DNA from: Limobrevibacterium gyesilva
GTDB lineage: Bacteria > Pseudomonadota > Alphaproteobacteria > Acetobacterales > Acetobacteraceae
DNA: 64,000 nt
Direction: 5' to 3'
NCBI RefSeq assembly: GCF_025989185.1
Contig: NZ_JAPDNT010000003.1
Span: forward strand, 1 to 64,000
The notes under the pieces were generated by a model, which saw only the letters and a list, made by a program, of their open reading frames with translations, did no database searches and was not told where the DNA came from. Of this stretch, positions 1-9,867 are shown in pieces. How positions within the stretch are numbered: position 1 is the stretch's first letter; every line of letters starts with the position of its first letter. A program made the translations under genes and the position numbers.

Positions 1-624
1 GGCGCCATCGCCGCCGCCGACGAGGCCGCGGCGGGGCGGCACGCCTATGCGCTGGCCCGGCCGCCCGGACACCACGCCTATGCGCGGCGCGCCGGCGGCC
101 ATTGCTATCTCAACAACGCCGCCATCGCCGCCGAGCGGCTGCGCACGCGCGGGGCGGCGCGCGTGGCGGTGCTGGACATCGACAGCCATCACGGCAACGG
201 CACCCAGGGCATCTTCTGGGAGCGCGACGACGTGGTGTTCGTGTCCGTGCATGGCGATCCCAACGGCTACTATCCCTGGTATGTCGGCCATCCTGGCGAG
301 CGTGGCGCGGGCGCCGGGGCCGGCTTCAACGTGAACCTGCCGCTGGCCCGCGGCACCGGCGACGCGGGCTGGCTGGCCGCGGTTTCGGCCGGGCTGAAGC
401 ATATCGAGCGTTGCGGCGTGGACGCGCTGGTGATCAGCCTGGGCTTCGACGCCAGCAAGGACGAGCCGCTGGGCTATCTGGCCGTCAGCGATGACGGGTT
501 CGCCCGCGCCGGGGCGGCGATCGGCGCAGTGCAGCGGCCGGCCGCGATCGTGCAGGAGGGCGGCTACAACGTCGATGTCATCGGCCGGCTGCTGACGCGC
601 TTCCTGCAGGGGCTGGCGGGCTGA
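1..624 (+). CDS. Histone deacetylase-like / acetylpolyamine amidohydrolase, 5' truncated
   Basis: The reading frame is open from base 1 with no start, so the N-terminus lies outside the window. About 207 residues are visible. The arginase-deacetylase fold is recognisable from the PPGHHAY loop near the left edge (tandem catalytic histidines), the zinc-binding DIDSHHGNGT motif, the LGFDASKDEPLG loop with the second aspartate ligand and the late QEGGYN loop with the glycine-tyrosine pair. The family removes acetyl groups from polyamines or small acetylated amines in the cytoplasm; the bacterial substrate cannot be read from sequence. Its 3' end overlaps the convergent glycosylase gene by 47 bases. 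Confidence 0.88.
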   Translation, partial: GAIAAADEAAAGRHAYALARPPGHHAYARRAGGHCYLNNAAIAAERLRTRGAARVAVLDIDSHHGNGTQGIFWERDDVVFVSVHGDPNGYYPWYVGHPGERGAGAGAGFNVNLPLARGTGDAGWLAAVSAGLKHIERCGVDALVISLGFDASKDEPLGYLAVSDDGFARAGAAIGAVQRPAAIVQEGGYNVDVIGRLLTRFLQGLAG

Positions 625-1156
625 GCGCCGCCGCCAGCGCGAACCACGGGGCCGGGTCCCAGTTGGCGCGCGCGGCGCCGGAGGTGGAGGGCAGCACGAA
701 CACCGGCGGAAAGTCCGGCAGCACCGGGCCGGGACCGTAGGCCAGGCGCGGGCCCGGAATATTCAGGAATGTCGCTGCCGCCTTCTTGCCGTTGAACGCC
801 AGCATCGCCGGCCGGGCCGCGCGGATGCGGGCAGAGAGGCCGGCGGCATCGAAGGCCCGCGCCGGCAGGGCAGTATCGGCACCCGATACCGACTTGGCGA
901 GATCGGTCAGCCCGATCCCGATCGCCAGCAGGCAGCGGAACTCGGCGGGCCGGAACAGGCGCGGAGTGAGTCCCGTGGCCGCCAGGATGGGCCAGAAGCG
1001 GTTGCCGGGGCCCGCGTAATAGGCGCCGCGAGCAGCCGAGACGGTCCCTGCGACGGTTCCGCAGAACACCACCCGCAACCCGGGACCGAGCAGGTCGGGC
1101 AGAACGTCGCCGCTGCCGGCACCTCGTGCCGAAGCCGTCACGTTCGGAATCGTCAC
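578..1156 (-). CDS. Mug/TDG-like mismatch-specific uracil-DNA glycosylase superfamily protein
   Basis: 192 residues. The start is GTG at 1156, preceded by GAGG at a workable spacing. The AGPGNRFWPIL block typical of the Mug/TDG branch is clear, and a second catalytic loop reads LPSTSGAARANW. Family members excise uracil, ethenocytosine or hypoxanthine from mispaired DNA. The first motif, normally GINPG with the catalytic Asn, reads GTVAGTVSA here, so the usual water-activating Asn is absent. That resembles the divergent glycosylase branches that work without it, including hypoxanthine-type enzymes. Identity as a superfamily member is firm; substrate is uncertain. Confidence 0.8.
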   Translation of the reverse strand: MTIPNVTASARGAGSGDVLPDLLGPGLRVVFCGTVAGTVSAARGAYYAGPGNRFWPILAATGLTPRLFRPAEFRCLLAIGIGLTDLAKSVSGADTALPARAFDAAGLSARIRAARPAMLAFNGKKAAATFLNIPGPRLAYGPGPVLPDFPPVFVLPSTSGAARANWDPAPWFALAAALSPPAPAGSASAAGR

Positions 1157-1313
1157 GCTTTCGCCTCATCTTGCCTGGCGCATATCAACCGGATGCCCCG
1201 CCATCCTCAAGGCCGGGGTCGGGGCTCAATAGCCCGATGCAATCGGAAAGCCTTGCGGAGGCGCGAGCGGCGGCTGGAACGATCGCTCGTTTCCGTGCCA
1301 ACATGACTGCCGC

Positions 1314-2819
1314 ATGACGATCGCCCGCATCCGTTCCTTCGCGTTCTCCGGCATCGAGGCCGTGCCGGTCGAGGTACAAGTCCAGATCTCCAGCGGCCTT
1401 CCCGCTTTCCTGGTGGTGGGGCTGCCCGACAAGGCGGTCGGCGAGGCGCGCGAGCGTGTGCGCGCGGCGCTGACGGCCATGGGACTCGCCTTGCCGCCCA
1501 AGCGCGTGCTGATCAACCTCGCGCCGGCGGACCTGCTGAAGGAAGGCAGCCATTTCGACCTGCCGATCGCGCTTGCCGTGCTCGCCGCCATGGACGTGGT
1601 GCCGCGCGAGGATCTGGCGGAGTTCTCCGCCCTCGGCGAATTGTCGCTGGACGGCACGCTGAATCCTGTGGCCGGCGTGTTGCCGGCGGCAATCGGCGCC
1701 GCGACGTTGGAACTCGGCCTGATCTGCCCACAGGGACAGGGCGGCGAAGCGGCCTGGGCCGGGCAGATTCAGGTGCTGGCCGCGCCGGACCTGCTGAGCC
1801 TGGTGAACCATTTCCGCGGCGCGCAGGTGCTGACGCCTCCCGAACCGGGCGGCGTCGCTGACGGCATGGGCGCGCCCGACCTCGCCGATGTGCGCGGCAT
1901 GGAAAGCGCCAAGCGGGCGCTGGAGATCGCCGCGGCCGGCGGCCACAATCTGCTGCTCGTCGGACCGCCCGGCTCCGGCAAGTCGATGCTGGCGGCCCGC
2001 CTGCCCGGGCTGCTGCCCGACCTGCAGCCGAAAGAGGCACTGGAGGTCAGCATGATCCACAGCGTGGCCGGCATGCTGGACGGCGGCAGGCTGGTGATGC
2101 GCCCACCGTTCAGGGAGCCGCATCACAGCGCCTCCCAGGCGGCGCTGACCGGCGGCGGCCAGCGCGCGAAACCGGGCGAGGTGTCGCTGGCGCATCGCGG
2201 CGTGCTGTTCCTCGACGAGCTGCCGGAATTCCCGCGACAGGCGCTTGAAGCATTGCGCCAGCCGATGGAAAGCGGCCGCACCACGGTGTCGCGGGCCAGC
2301 GCCCACATCACCTATCCCGCGCGCTTCCAGCTGGTGGCTGCGATGAACCCGTGCCGCTGCGGTCATCTCGGCGACGCCGCGCGCGAATGCGGCCGCGCGC
2401 CGCGCTGCGGCGAGGACTACCAGAACCGCATCAGCGGGCCGTTGCTGGACCGTGTGGACCTGACCGTCGATGTGCAGCCGGTGCCGCCGGCGGAGCTGTC
2501 GCGCGCCCCGGCCGGCGAGGCCAGCGCCGCCGTGGCCCAGCGTATCGCCCGGGCCCGTGCGGCCCAGAGCGCCCGTTACGGCGAGGCCGGACCGACGACC
2601 AACGCCGAGGCCGACGTGAAGGACCTGCCGATGCAAGCCGATGCACGGACGCTGGCCGAGCAGGCGGCGGAGAAACTACGGCTGTCCGCCCGCGGATTCA
2701 CCCGCACGCTGCGGGTGGCGCGCAGCATCGCCGACCTGGCGGGAGCGACGACAATCCGCCGCCAGGACGTGGCCGAGGCGCTGGCTTTCCGCCACCGCAT
2801 GCCCGGGCGGAAGGTCTGA
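1314..2819 (+). CDS. comM: YifB/ComM family Mg-chelatase-like AAA+ ATPase
   Basis: 501 residues, the normal length of the family. The N-terminal Lon-protease-like S5 fold begins with ARIRSFAFSGIEAVPVEVQVQ; the Walker A motif GPPGSGKS lies at residues 217-224; the Walker B region reads GVLFLDELPEF; the sensor region has VAAMNPCRCG. A C-terminal Mg-chelatase lid follows (LRVARSIADL). ComM is a hexameric helicase that drives branch migration during integration of transformed DNA, so this gene marks potential for natural transformation. The stop codon lies inside a palindromic repeat at 2818-2870. Confidence 0.95.
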   Translation: MTIARIRSFAFSGIEAVPVEVQVQISSGLPAFLVVGLPDKAVGEARERVRAALTAMGLALPPKRVLINLAPADLLKEGSHFDLPIALAVLAAMDVVPREDLAEFSALGELSLDGTLNPVAGVLPAAIGAATLELGLICPQGQGGEAAWAGQIQVLAAPDLLSLVNHFRGAQVLTPPEPGGVADGMGAPDLADVRGMESAKRALEIAAAGGHNLLLVGPPGSGKSMLAARLPGLLPDLQPKEALEVSMIHSVAGMLDGGRLVMRPPFREPHHSASQAALTGGGQRAKPGEVSLAHRGVLFLDELPEFPRQALEALRQPMESGRTTVSRASAHITYPARFQLVAAMNPCRCGHLGDAARECGRAPRCGEDYQNRISGPLLDRVDLTVDVQPVPPAELSRAPAGEASAAVAQRIARARAAQSARYGEAGPTTNAEADVKDLPMQADARTLAEQAAEKLRLSARGFTRTLRVARSIADLAGATTIRRQDVAEALAFRHRMPGRKV

Positions 2820-2870
2820 TACCTACGGCCCTTGACGATGACCCTTCCATCGTCAAGGGCCGTAGGTATC
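2818..2870. repeat. Palindromic repeat element, copy 1 (23-bp perfect stem, 7-nt loop)
   Basis: Bases 2818-2840 and 2848-2870 are perfect reverse complements (23 bp) around the loop ACCCTTC. The left arm overlaps the comM stop codon (2817-2819). A related copy lies at 39348-39396 on the other strand with 39 of 49 aligned bases identical by hand alignment. There is no T-tract, so it is not a classical intrinsic terminator, although such a stem could protect an mRNA 3' end or slow polymerase. It looks like a REP/BIME-type dispersed element. Confidence 0.85.
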
Positions 2871-3082
2871 GCGCGCCGATCCGCTTGCGGCACGCAAGCG
2901 CGTGCCTGTCGCTGGCTTGGTGGGCGGCGGCGCGAAAAATAACGACTCATGCCAGCGGTCATTCTTCATGGCCGCTGCTATGACGCCGACCCCGGCGTGC
3001 ACGGTTTAATGAATTTACACCGTCCGCCGCGGCGCGGCACGATACCCAGGCGTAACGGCCAATCGCCGAGGGGAAACGCCGG

Positions 3083-3301
3083 ATGTCGAAAATTTCGCTC
3101 GCGTGCCTGGCCCTCGCCATGCTCGCCGCGGTGCCGCTGGCGGCATGCGGGGGCAGCGGCTCCACGTCCACCACGGCGGTGCAGAACACCACCGTCAGCA
3201 AGGGGCAGCAACTGATCGACCTGAAGAAAGCGCTGGATACCGGCGCGATCTCGCAGAGCGAATACGACGCCCAGCGCCAGAAGATCCTCGCGGCGCCATG
3301 A
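3083..3301 (+). CDS. Small SHOCT-domain lipoprotein
   Basis: 72 residues. A lipoprotein signal peptide ends in the lipobox LAAC (Cys22), followed by a Ser/Thr-rich linker and a C-terminal short helical hairpin: LIDLKKALDTGAISQSEYD. That hairpin is the SHOCT pattern (a short oligomerisation helix pair with a G-x-I-[ST]-x-x-E-[FY] core). The start is preceded by GAGGGGAAACGCCGG, a good ribosome binding site. The mature protein would be anchored in the outer or inner membrane facing the periplasm. It overlaps the next, related gene by 4 bases (ATGA). Confidence 0.8.
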   Translation: MSKISLACLALAMLAAVPLAACGGSGSTSTTAVQNTTVSKGQQLIDLKKALDTGAISQSEYDAQRQKILAAP

Positions 3302-3501
3302 CCGCCGACTCCAAGCGCGGCGGCTGGGCTGCCCTGGCCGCGTTGCTCATTCTCGCGGGCTGCGCGCAGCACACCGTGGTGACGAACCGGCTGGTGCCCA
3401 GAGAGGTGGAGGCAGCCGACCTCAAGCGTGCGCTCGATGCCGGCCTCCTCACCCCGGCCGAATACCAGGGGCAGCGCCAGCTTCTCGGTTTGGGACCGTA
3501 G
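3298..3501 (+). CDS. Second small SHOCT-like lipoprotein, paralogue of the preceding gene
   Basis: 67 residues starting at the ATG that overlaps the previous stop (ATGA). It has an N-terminal hydrophobic stretch with lipobox LAGC, then VEAADLKRALDAGLLTPAEYQGQRQLL, which aligns with the SHOCT hairpin of its neighbour (DLKKALDTG.ISQSEYDAQRQKIL). The pair looks like a tandem duplication that diverged in the linker. The two may assemble together at the membrane through the hairpins; no enzymatic function is suggested. Confidence 0.75.
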   Translation: MTADSKRGGWAALAALLILAGCAQHTVVTNRLVPREVEAADLKRALDAGLLTPAEYQGQRQLLGLGP

Positions 3502-3508
3502 CGCCGGC

Positions 3509-4030
3509 TCAGCGGGCCGCGGCGTCCGCGCCGGCCTTCAGGGCCTGGTCGATCAGCGTGAGCGTCTGCGCCTTGTCGCCGGCGCCGAGTGCGCTGCGTG
3601 CCTGGCCGATCAGGACCACGTCGGGCTGCTCGCTCGGCTGCCCGGCGAGCGAGGGGCGGACGTCGCGGGTCAGTGCGCGGCTCTCGGCGCGCTCCAGCGC
3701 CTCCTGCGCCTCGCCGGTGCGCCCGGCGGCCAGGGCCTGACGGGCCGCCATCAGGAAGTCGCGCGTGGGGGCGTCCGCGGAGACCGGCGGCATGGGCAGC
3801 GGTGGCGCGATCACGCTGGCGGTATCGCCGGGCGTGATGTTGGCCGGGGTGTTGGAGAGCGGCAGCATCCGCTCGGGCGCCGTGGCTTGCGCCATGTCTG
3901 GTGCGGCGCCGGCCGGAGCCGTGGTTGGCACCGTTCCAAGCGAACCCGGCGGCGGCGAGAGTGTCTGGGCCCCGGCCGGGATGGCCGCGAGCGACAGCAA
4001 CGTTGCCGTGATGGCGGGGATGGAACGCAT
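3509..4030 (-). CDS. Secreted hypothetical protein, Pro/Ala-rich with a helical C-terminal repeat region
   Basis: 173 residues. The start at 4030 is supported by AAGGAG 8 bases upstream and gives a clean signal peptide (MRSIPAITATLLSLAAIPAGAQ); a longer reading from 4105 would bury it. A Pro/Thr/Ala-rich linker (residues about 25-90) precedes a helical part (DFLMAARQALAAGRTGEAQEALERAE ... LIGQARSALGAGDKAQTLTLID) that looks like two degenerate TPR-like hairpins. Probably periplasmic. No family is recognised with certainty. Confidence 0.7.
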   Translation of the reverse strand: MRSIPAITATLLSLAAIPAGAQTLSPPPGSLGTVPTTAPAGAAPDMAQATAPERMLPLSNTPANITPGDTASVIAPPLPMPPVSADAPTRDFLMAARQALAAGRTGEAQEALERAESRALTRDVRPSLAGQPSEQPDVVLIGQARSALGAGDKAQTLTLIDQALKAGADAAAR

Positions 4031-4126
4031 CGGTTGTCTCCTTGCGAACGGTCGTCGTTCTTCAGTACAAACGCGGCACGTCACGCGAAGTCCATGCCTG
4101 CGCACATGAAAATCCGGACAGGAACG

Positions 4127-4513
4127 TCACGCATAGCGGCGGAATGCGTCGGCAATGCGCCGGACCGCGCCGGCGGCGTCCACCAGCAGCACGTCGAAAC
4201 GCACCCCTGCCCGGCCCCAGCCGGGATTCTCCGCCAGCAGGATTTCGGCCGCGGCCAGCAGGCGTTCACGTTGGCGTGCGGACAAGGCATAGGCGGCATC
4301 CGACAGCGTCGGGCGGTGCTTCACCTCCAGGAACGCGACCAGGCCATCCCGCTCGGCGACCGCATCCACCTCGCCGGCCGCCGTGCGCAGACGGCGGCCC
4401 AGCACAGCCCAGCCCTCGCGCTCCAGGGCCGCGCAGGCCAGTGCCTCGGCGTCGACGCCGCTGGCATAGGCGCGGCTGCCGCGCACCGCCCGGCGCTGCC
4501 GCCCGTCGGTCAT
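4127..4513 (-). CDS. YraN/UPF0102 family predicted endonuclease
   Basis: 128 residues, the usual length. The order of motifs fits the Holliday-junction-resolvase-like PD-(D/E)xK fold: GVDAEALACAALEREGWAVLGRR, then GEVDAVAERDG and FLEVKHR with the catalytic E-x-K. It starts at an ATG overlapping the stop of the Hsp70-like gene (ATGA), so translation is coupled. In most proteobacteria yraN sits beside the rsmI methyltransferase; here its partner is instead an Hsp70-like gene. The biological role of the family is not settled. Confidence 0.87.
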   Translation of the reverse strand: MTDGRQRRAVRGSRAYASGVDAEALACAALEREGWAVLGRRLRTAAGEVDAVAERDGLVAFLEVKHRPTLSDAAYALSARQRERLLAAAEILLAENPGWGRAGVRFDVLLVDAAGAVRRIADAFRRYA

Positions 4514-5790
4514 GCCGCGGCGCGCAGGGCGCGGTCGCGGCCGATCAGCGCCAGGCCCTCGGCCACCGACACGAACTCGCCGCCCGCGGTCACCTTGTCC
4601 CGCCCGAAGCGGTCGTCGAACAGGCGCCGCACTGCCGGCACGAACGAGGTGCCGCCGGTGAGGAACACGTGGTCCACCGCCTGCGCGTCGACGCGGGATT
4701 CGCCGAGCGCGCGGTCCACGGTGGCGGCCAGGCGCGACAGATCCTCGGCGATCCAGTCCTCGAACTCCGCCCGGGTCACGGTCCGTTCGATGTCGAGGTT
4801 CTTGTGCCGGAAGCGCAGCACCGCCGCGTCCTGCGTCGACAGCGCCGCCTTCGCCGCGGAGACGGTCTGGTAGAGCCGGTAGCCGAGCTCGTCCTCGATC
4901 AGCGTGATCAGGGCGCGCAGGCGCTCGGGATGGGCGCTGGCCCGCGCCACTTCGCCGATCTCGCGCAGGGTGCGCGGGGTGCGCATCAGGCTCATGCGGT
5001 GCCAGCGAGCGAAGGTGGAGAAATACTCCGGCGGCACCGGCAGTTCCTTGCCCATGACGGTGTAGACATCGCCTTTGCCCAGGCGCGGCGAGATCACCCG
5101 GTCGATGATGCGGTAGTCGAACGTGTCGCCGGCGATGCCGATGCCTGCATGGCCCAGCGCCGTCACGCCGCCGTCGTCGCCGGGTTCGAAGCGCAGCAGC
5201 GAGAAGTCGCTGGTGCCGCCGCCGAAATCGCCGATCAGCACGGTCGCGGCGCGGGTCAGCGTGCGGGCAAAGCGATAGCCCGCCGCCTCCGGCTCCAGCG
5301 CCACGTCGATGCCGGGAAGCGCCGCTTCGGCATAGGCGGCGCGCAGGCGCGCTTCCCCGAGCGCATCGTCGGCGAACTCGCCGGCGAAACGGACGGGGCG
5401 GCCGGCGACGATGCGCGCGCCGTGCGGGGTGGCACCCGCCTTCGCCAGCAGCTCGCGCAGGAACAGCGCGACCAGCCGCTCCAGCGTGAACGGGCGGCCG
5501 AAGATGCGGGTTTCCGTGAAGCTGCGCTGCGCCAGATAGGTCTTCATGGACATGATCAGCCGGCTGTCCAGCGGGTCGTCCAGATAGGCCTCGATGGCAT
5601 CCGGCCCGGCGGCGTGGCGCAGCTTGCCGCCGGCGCGCACCTCGTCGGTCCAGAAGCACAGCACCGAGCGGAACACGTCGAGCATCTCGCCGCCCGCCGG
5701 GATGCGCGCGGTGGCGATGGCGCCGCCTGGCCCAAGGACGGAGACGACGCTGTTGGTCGTGCCGAAATCGATCCCGATCACCGCCGTCAT
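4510..5790 (-). CDS. Hsp70 family ATPase (YegD-like, lacking the full substrate-binding domain)
   Basis: 426 residues. The actin-like ATPase core is complete: phosphate-1 loop GIDFGTTNS at residues 5-13, phosphate-2 loop IGDFGGGTSD, and the adenosine motif LTGGTSFVPAVRRLF near the C-terminus. At this length there is no room for the roughly 200-residue peptide-binding and lid domains of DnaK, as in the YegD branch. Cytoplasmic. It begins 64 bases after the peptide ABC transporter operon on the same strand and is coupled to yraN. Its client or partner is unknown. Confidence 0.85.
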   Translation of the reverse strand: MTAVIGIDFGTTNSVVSVLGPGGAIATARIPAGGEMLDVFRSVLCFWTDEVRAGGKLRHAAGPDAIEAYLDDPLDSRLIMSMKTYLAQRSFTETRIFGRPFTLERLVALFLRELLAKAGATPHGARIVAGRPVRFAGEFADDALGEARLRAAYAEAALPGIDVALEPEAAGYRFARTLTRAATVLIGDFGGGTSDFSLLRFEPGDDGGVTALGHAGIGIAGDTFDYRIIDRVISPRLGKGDVYTVMGKELPVPPEYFSTFARWHRMSLMRTPRTLREIGEVARASAHPERLRALITLIEDELGYRLYQTVSAAKAALSTQDAAVLRFRHKNLDIERTVTRAEFEDWIAEDLSRLAATVDRALGESRVDAQAVDHVFLTGGTSFVPAVRRLFDDRFGRDKVTAGGEFVSVAEGLALIGRDRALRAAA

Positions 5791-5854
5791 GCCCGCCCCC
5801 GCTGCGCCAAAGGGCGTGGGTTCAAGCCGATCCCGCTGCCAAGGGCAAGCCCCC

Positions 5855-6836
<982 letters not shown>

Positions 6837-6844
<8 letters not shown>

Positions 6845-7811
6845 GCGCGGCCCCCCGCGCATACAGCCAGCAGGCGGCGCGGGTGACGCCGGCCTCCATC
6901 AGCTCCGGGCGGTCGTTGCGGCAGCGGTCGAACACTTTCGGGCAGCGCGGGTTGAAGGCGCAGCCGCGGGGAATGGCGGTCAGGCGCGGCATGGCGCCGT
7001 CGATCTGGCGCAGCCGCTCGACACGGTGCTCAAGGCTGGGGATGCTGCCCATCAGGCCTTCCGTGTAGGGGTGCGCGGGGTGCTTCACCACGTCGCGCAC
7101 CGGGCCGATCTCGGCGATCCGCCCGGCATACATCACCGCCACGCGGTCGGCGGTTTCGGCGATCACGCCCATGTCGTGGGTCACCAGCATCACCGAGGTG
7201 CCGTGGTCGCGCGTCAGCCCCCGCAGCAACGCGATGATCTGCGCCTGGATGGAGACGTCGAGCGCAGTGGTGGGCTCGTCGGCGATCACCAGCCGCGGCT
7301 CGGCGCACAAGGCGAGCGCGATCACTACGCGCTGGCGCATGCCGCCGGAGAACTCGTGCGGATAGGCATCGATGCGCTGGCGCGCCGCGGGAATCCCCAC
7401 CTCCTCCAGCCACTGCACCGCCCGTTCGCGCGCGTCGCGGTCGGACAGCTTCAGGTGGGTTTGAATGGTCTCGACCAGCTGGCGGCCGACTGAATAGAGC
7501 GGGTTCAGCGTGGTCAGCGGGTCCTGAAAGATGGCGCCGATCTGCTTGCCGCGGATGGGGCGCAGCTTGTCGCGCGAGAGGTTGTCGATGCGGCTGCCGT
7601 TCAGCAGGATCTGCCCGCCGGCGACGCGGCCGGGCGGCTCCAGCAGGCCGATGATGGCGGCCCCGGTCAGCGACTTGCCGGCGCCGCTTTCGCCGACCAC
7701 GCCCAGCACCTCGCCCGCGTTGATGTCGAAGGAAATGCCGTCCAGGGCGCGCAACACGCCGCGGCGCGTGGGAAACTCGACCGTGAGGTTCTGGACTTCC
7801 AGCAAAGGCAT
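6837..7811 (-). CDS. Peptide/opine-type ABC transporter ATP-binding protein (OppD/DppD)
   Basis: 324 residues, choosing the ATG at 7811 where homology begins ([15 protein letters not shown]); upstream in-frame codons read antisense to the permease. Motifs: [10 protein letters not shown] (Walker A), [11 protein letters not shown] (Q-loop), FSGGMRQRV (signature), [13 protein letters not shown] (Walker B), and the C-terminal [16 protein letters not shown] cysteine signature. It follows the DppC permease gene by 11 bases and overlaps the second ATPase gene, so the four genes form one operon. Confidence 0.93.
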
Positions 7812-7822
7812 CAGGGCATCGC

Positions 7823-8734
7823 CTATCGCAGCCGGGGATTGAGGGCGTCGCGCAGCCAGTCGCCCAGGAGGTTGATCGACAGCACCATCAGCGCCAGCGC
7901 GATGCCGGGGAAGATCGTCACCCACCATTCGCCGGAGAACAGGAAGTCGTTGCCGATCCGGATCAGCGTGCCGAGCGAAGGCTGTGTCGGCGGCAGGCCC
8001 ACGCCGAGGAACGACAAGGTCGCCTCGTCGAGAATGGCCAGGCCCAGGTTCAGGGTCGCGATCACCAGCACCGGGCCGAGCACGTTCGGCAGGATGTGGC
8101 TGATCATGATGCGGGCCCGGGACAGGCCGATCACCTGCGCGGCCATGACGTATTCGCGGCCGCGCTCGACCAGCGTGGAGCCGCGCACGGTGCGGGCGAA
8201 TTGCGGCCAGCGGGCGATGCCGATGGCGAAGACGAGGACGTAGATCTCGATCTTCTCGTGGAACTCGCGCGGCAGCACGGCGCGGACCACGCCATCCACC
8301 AGCAGCGCGATCAGGATGGCCGGGAACGTCAGCTGGACGTCGGCGATGCGCATCAGCACGGCGTCGACCGTGCCGCCCATGTAGCCGGCGACCAGCCCCA
8401 CCGTGATGCCCACGGCAAGCGCGAAGCCGATGGCCAGCACGCCCACGAACAGGCTGATGCGGGTGCCGTACATGATGCCCGAGAGCAGGTCGCGGCCCTG
8501 GTCGTCGGTGCCGAGCAGATAGGCGTTCTCGCCGTCGGCCATGAAGGCGGGCGGCTTGAAGCTGTCCATCAGGCTCAGGCTGGCGAGGTCGAACGGGTCG
8601 TGCGGGGCGATCCAGGGCGACAGGATCGCGCCGAACACGCAGACCAGCGCCACCAGGGCCGAGATAATGGCCACCGGCGAGCGGCGGAAGCTGTAGAGGA
8701 AGTCGCTGTCGATGAAGCGGGCGACGGCGTTCAT
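7823..8734 (-). CDS. Peptide ABC transporter permease (DppC/OppC type)
   Basis: 303 residues from the ATG at 8734, chosen because GGGAG sits 8 bases upstream; an ATG at 8764 would add ten residues overlapping dppB. The protein has the N-terminal helix of OppC-type permeases (SPVAIISALVALVCVFGAIL), the LGTDDQGRDLLSGIMYGTRISL block, and the EAA loop (YVMAAQVIGLSRARIMISHILPNVLGP). Six or more transmembrane helices are visible. It pairs with the adjacent DppB-type permease. Confidence 0.92.
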   Translation of the reverse strand: MNAVARFIDSDFLYSFRRSPVAIISALVALVCVFGAILSPWIAPHDPFDLASLSLMDSFKPPAFMADGENAYLLGTDDQGRDLLSGIMYGTRISLFVGVLAIGFALAVGITVGLVAGYMGGTVDAVLMRIADVQLTFPAILIALLVDGVVRAVLPREFHEKIEIYVLVFAIGIARWPQFARTVRGSTLVERGREYVMAAQVIGLSRARIMISHILPNVLGPVLVIATLNLGLAILDEATLSFLGVGLPPTQPSLGTLIRIGNDFLFSGEWWVTIFPGIALALMVLSINLLGDWLRDALNPRLR

Positions 8735-8753
8735 GATTGCATCTCCCGCCGGT

Positions 8754-9743
8754 TCATTTGCCACCCGTCATCGAGCGCCGGTCCAGCCGCAGCCGCGGAT
8801 CGACGGCGTAGTAGAGCAGGTCCACGATCAGGTTGATGGCCACGAACAGCACGGCCACCAGCAGCAGGTAGGCGGACATCACGGGGATGTCGGCAACCCC
8901 GATGGACTGCACCAGCAGCAGCCCCATGCCCGGCCACTGGAACACCGTCTCGGTGACGATGGAGAACGCGACCAGCCCGCCCAGCTGCAGGCCGACGATG
9001 GTGATGACCGGCACCAGCGTGTTCTTCAGCGCATGGCCGAAATTGATGGAGCGCTCCGACAGGCCGCGGGCGCGGGCGAACTTGATGTAGTCGCTGCGCA
9101 GGACTTCCAGCATCTCCGAACGCACCAGGCGCATGATCAGCGTCATCTGGAACATGCCAAGAGTGATGGCCGGCAGGATCAGCGCCTTGAGGCCCGACAC
9201 GGTCAGCAACCCGGTGGTCCAGTGGCTCAGATGCACCACGTCGCCGCGGCCGAAACTGGGCAGCCAGCCCAGCAGCACGGCGAAGAAGAGGATCAGCAGG
9301 ATGCCGATCAGAAAGGTGGGCAGCGACACCCCGATCAGCGAGAAGACCATGAACAGCCGCGACGTCGGCGAATTGCGGCGGATGCCGGTGTAGACGCCCA
9401 TCGGCACCCCCACCAGCAGCGCCAGCGCGGCGGCGGTCACGGCAAGCTCGATGGTCGCCGGCAGGCGCTCGAGGATCAGCTGCGACACCGGGCGCGCCAG
9501 CCGGTAGCTGAGGCCGAAATTCCCGTGCACCGCGGCCCAGACGAACTTCGCGTATTGCACGATGAACGGCTGGTCCAGCCCCAGCGCGCGCACCAGCTCC
9601 TCGCGCTGGGCGGCGGTGTAGTCCTGGCCGAGCATGATGGTCACGGGGTCGCCGACATAGGCAAACAGGGCGAAGGCGATGAACCCGACCACCAGCAGCA
9701 CCGGGATCGCCTGGAGGATGCGCGAGGTGATGAATGCGAACAT
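8754..9743 (-). CDS. Peptide ABC transporter permease (DppB/OppB type)
   Basis: 329 residues, first gene of the operon. N-terminal MFAFITSRILQAIPVLLVVGFI is the standard DppB start; the conserved DQPFIVQYAKFVWAAVHGNFGLSYR periplasmic block and the EAA loop (YIKFARARGLSERSINFGHALKN) follow. Roughly six transmembrane helices. No periplasmic binding-protein gene precedes it; the next gene upstream is an unrelated AI-2E family protein on the same strand. The transporter must therefore borrow a receptor encoded elsewhere. Confidence 0.93.
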   Translation of the reverse strand: MFAFITSRILQAIPVLLVVGFIAFALFAYVGDPVTIMLGQDYTAAQREELVRALGLDQPFIVQYAKFVWAAVHGNFGLSYRLARPVSQLILERLPATIELAVTAAALALLVGVPMGVYTGIRRNSPTSRLFMVFSLIGVSLPTFLIGILLILFFAVLLGWLPSFGRGDVVHLSHWTTGLLTVSGLKALILPAITLGMFQMTLIMRLVRSEMLEVLRSDYIKFARARGLSERSINFGHALKNTLVPVITIVGLQLGGLVAFSIVTETVFQWPGMGLLLVQSIGVADIPVMSAYLLLVAVLFVAINLIVDLLYYAVDPRLRLDRRSMTGGK

Positions 9744-9867
9744 GCCGGGTCAGCCGCGCCCGGCCGGAGACGCACCCCGGGCGGACGATGACATCGGTGG
9801 GGCGTGGCGCCGCGTTCGGTTTTCCATGCTGAGTCTCAAATCGTACCCCCCTGGCCCACCGCTTTTA

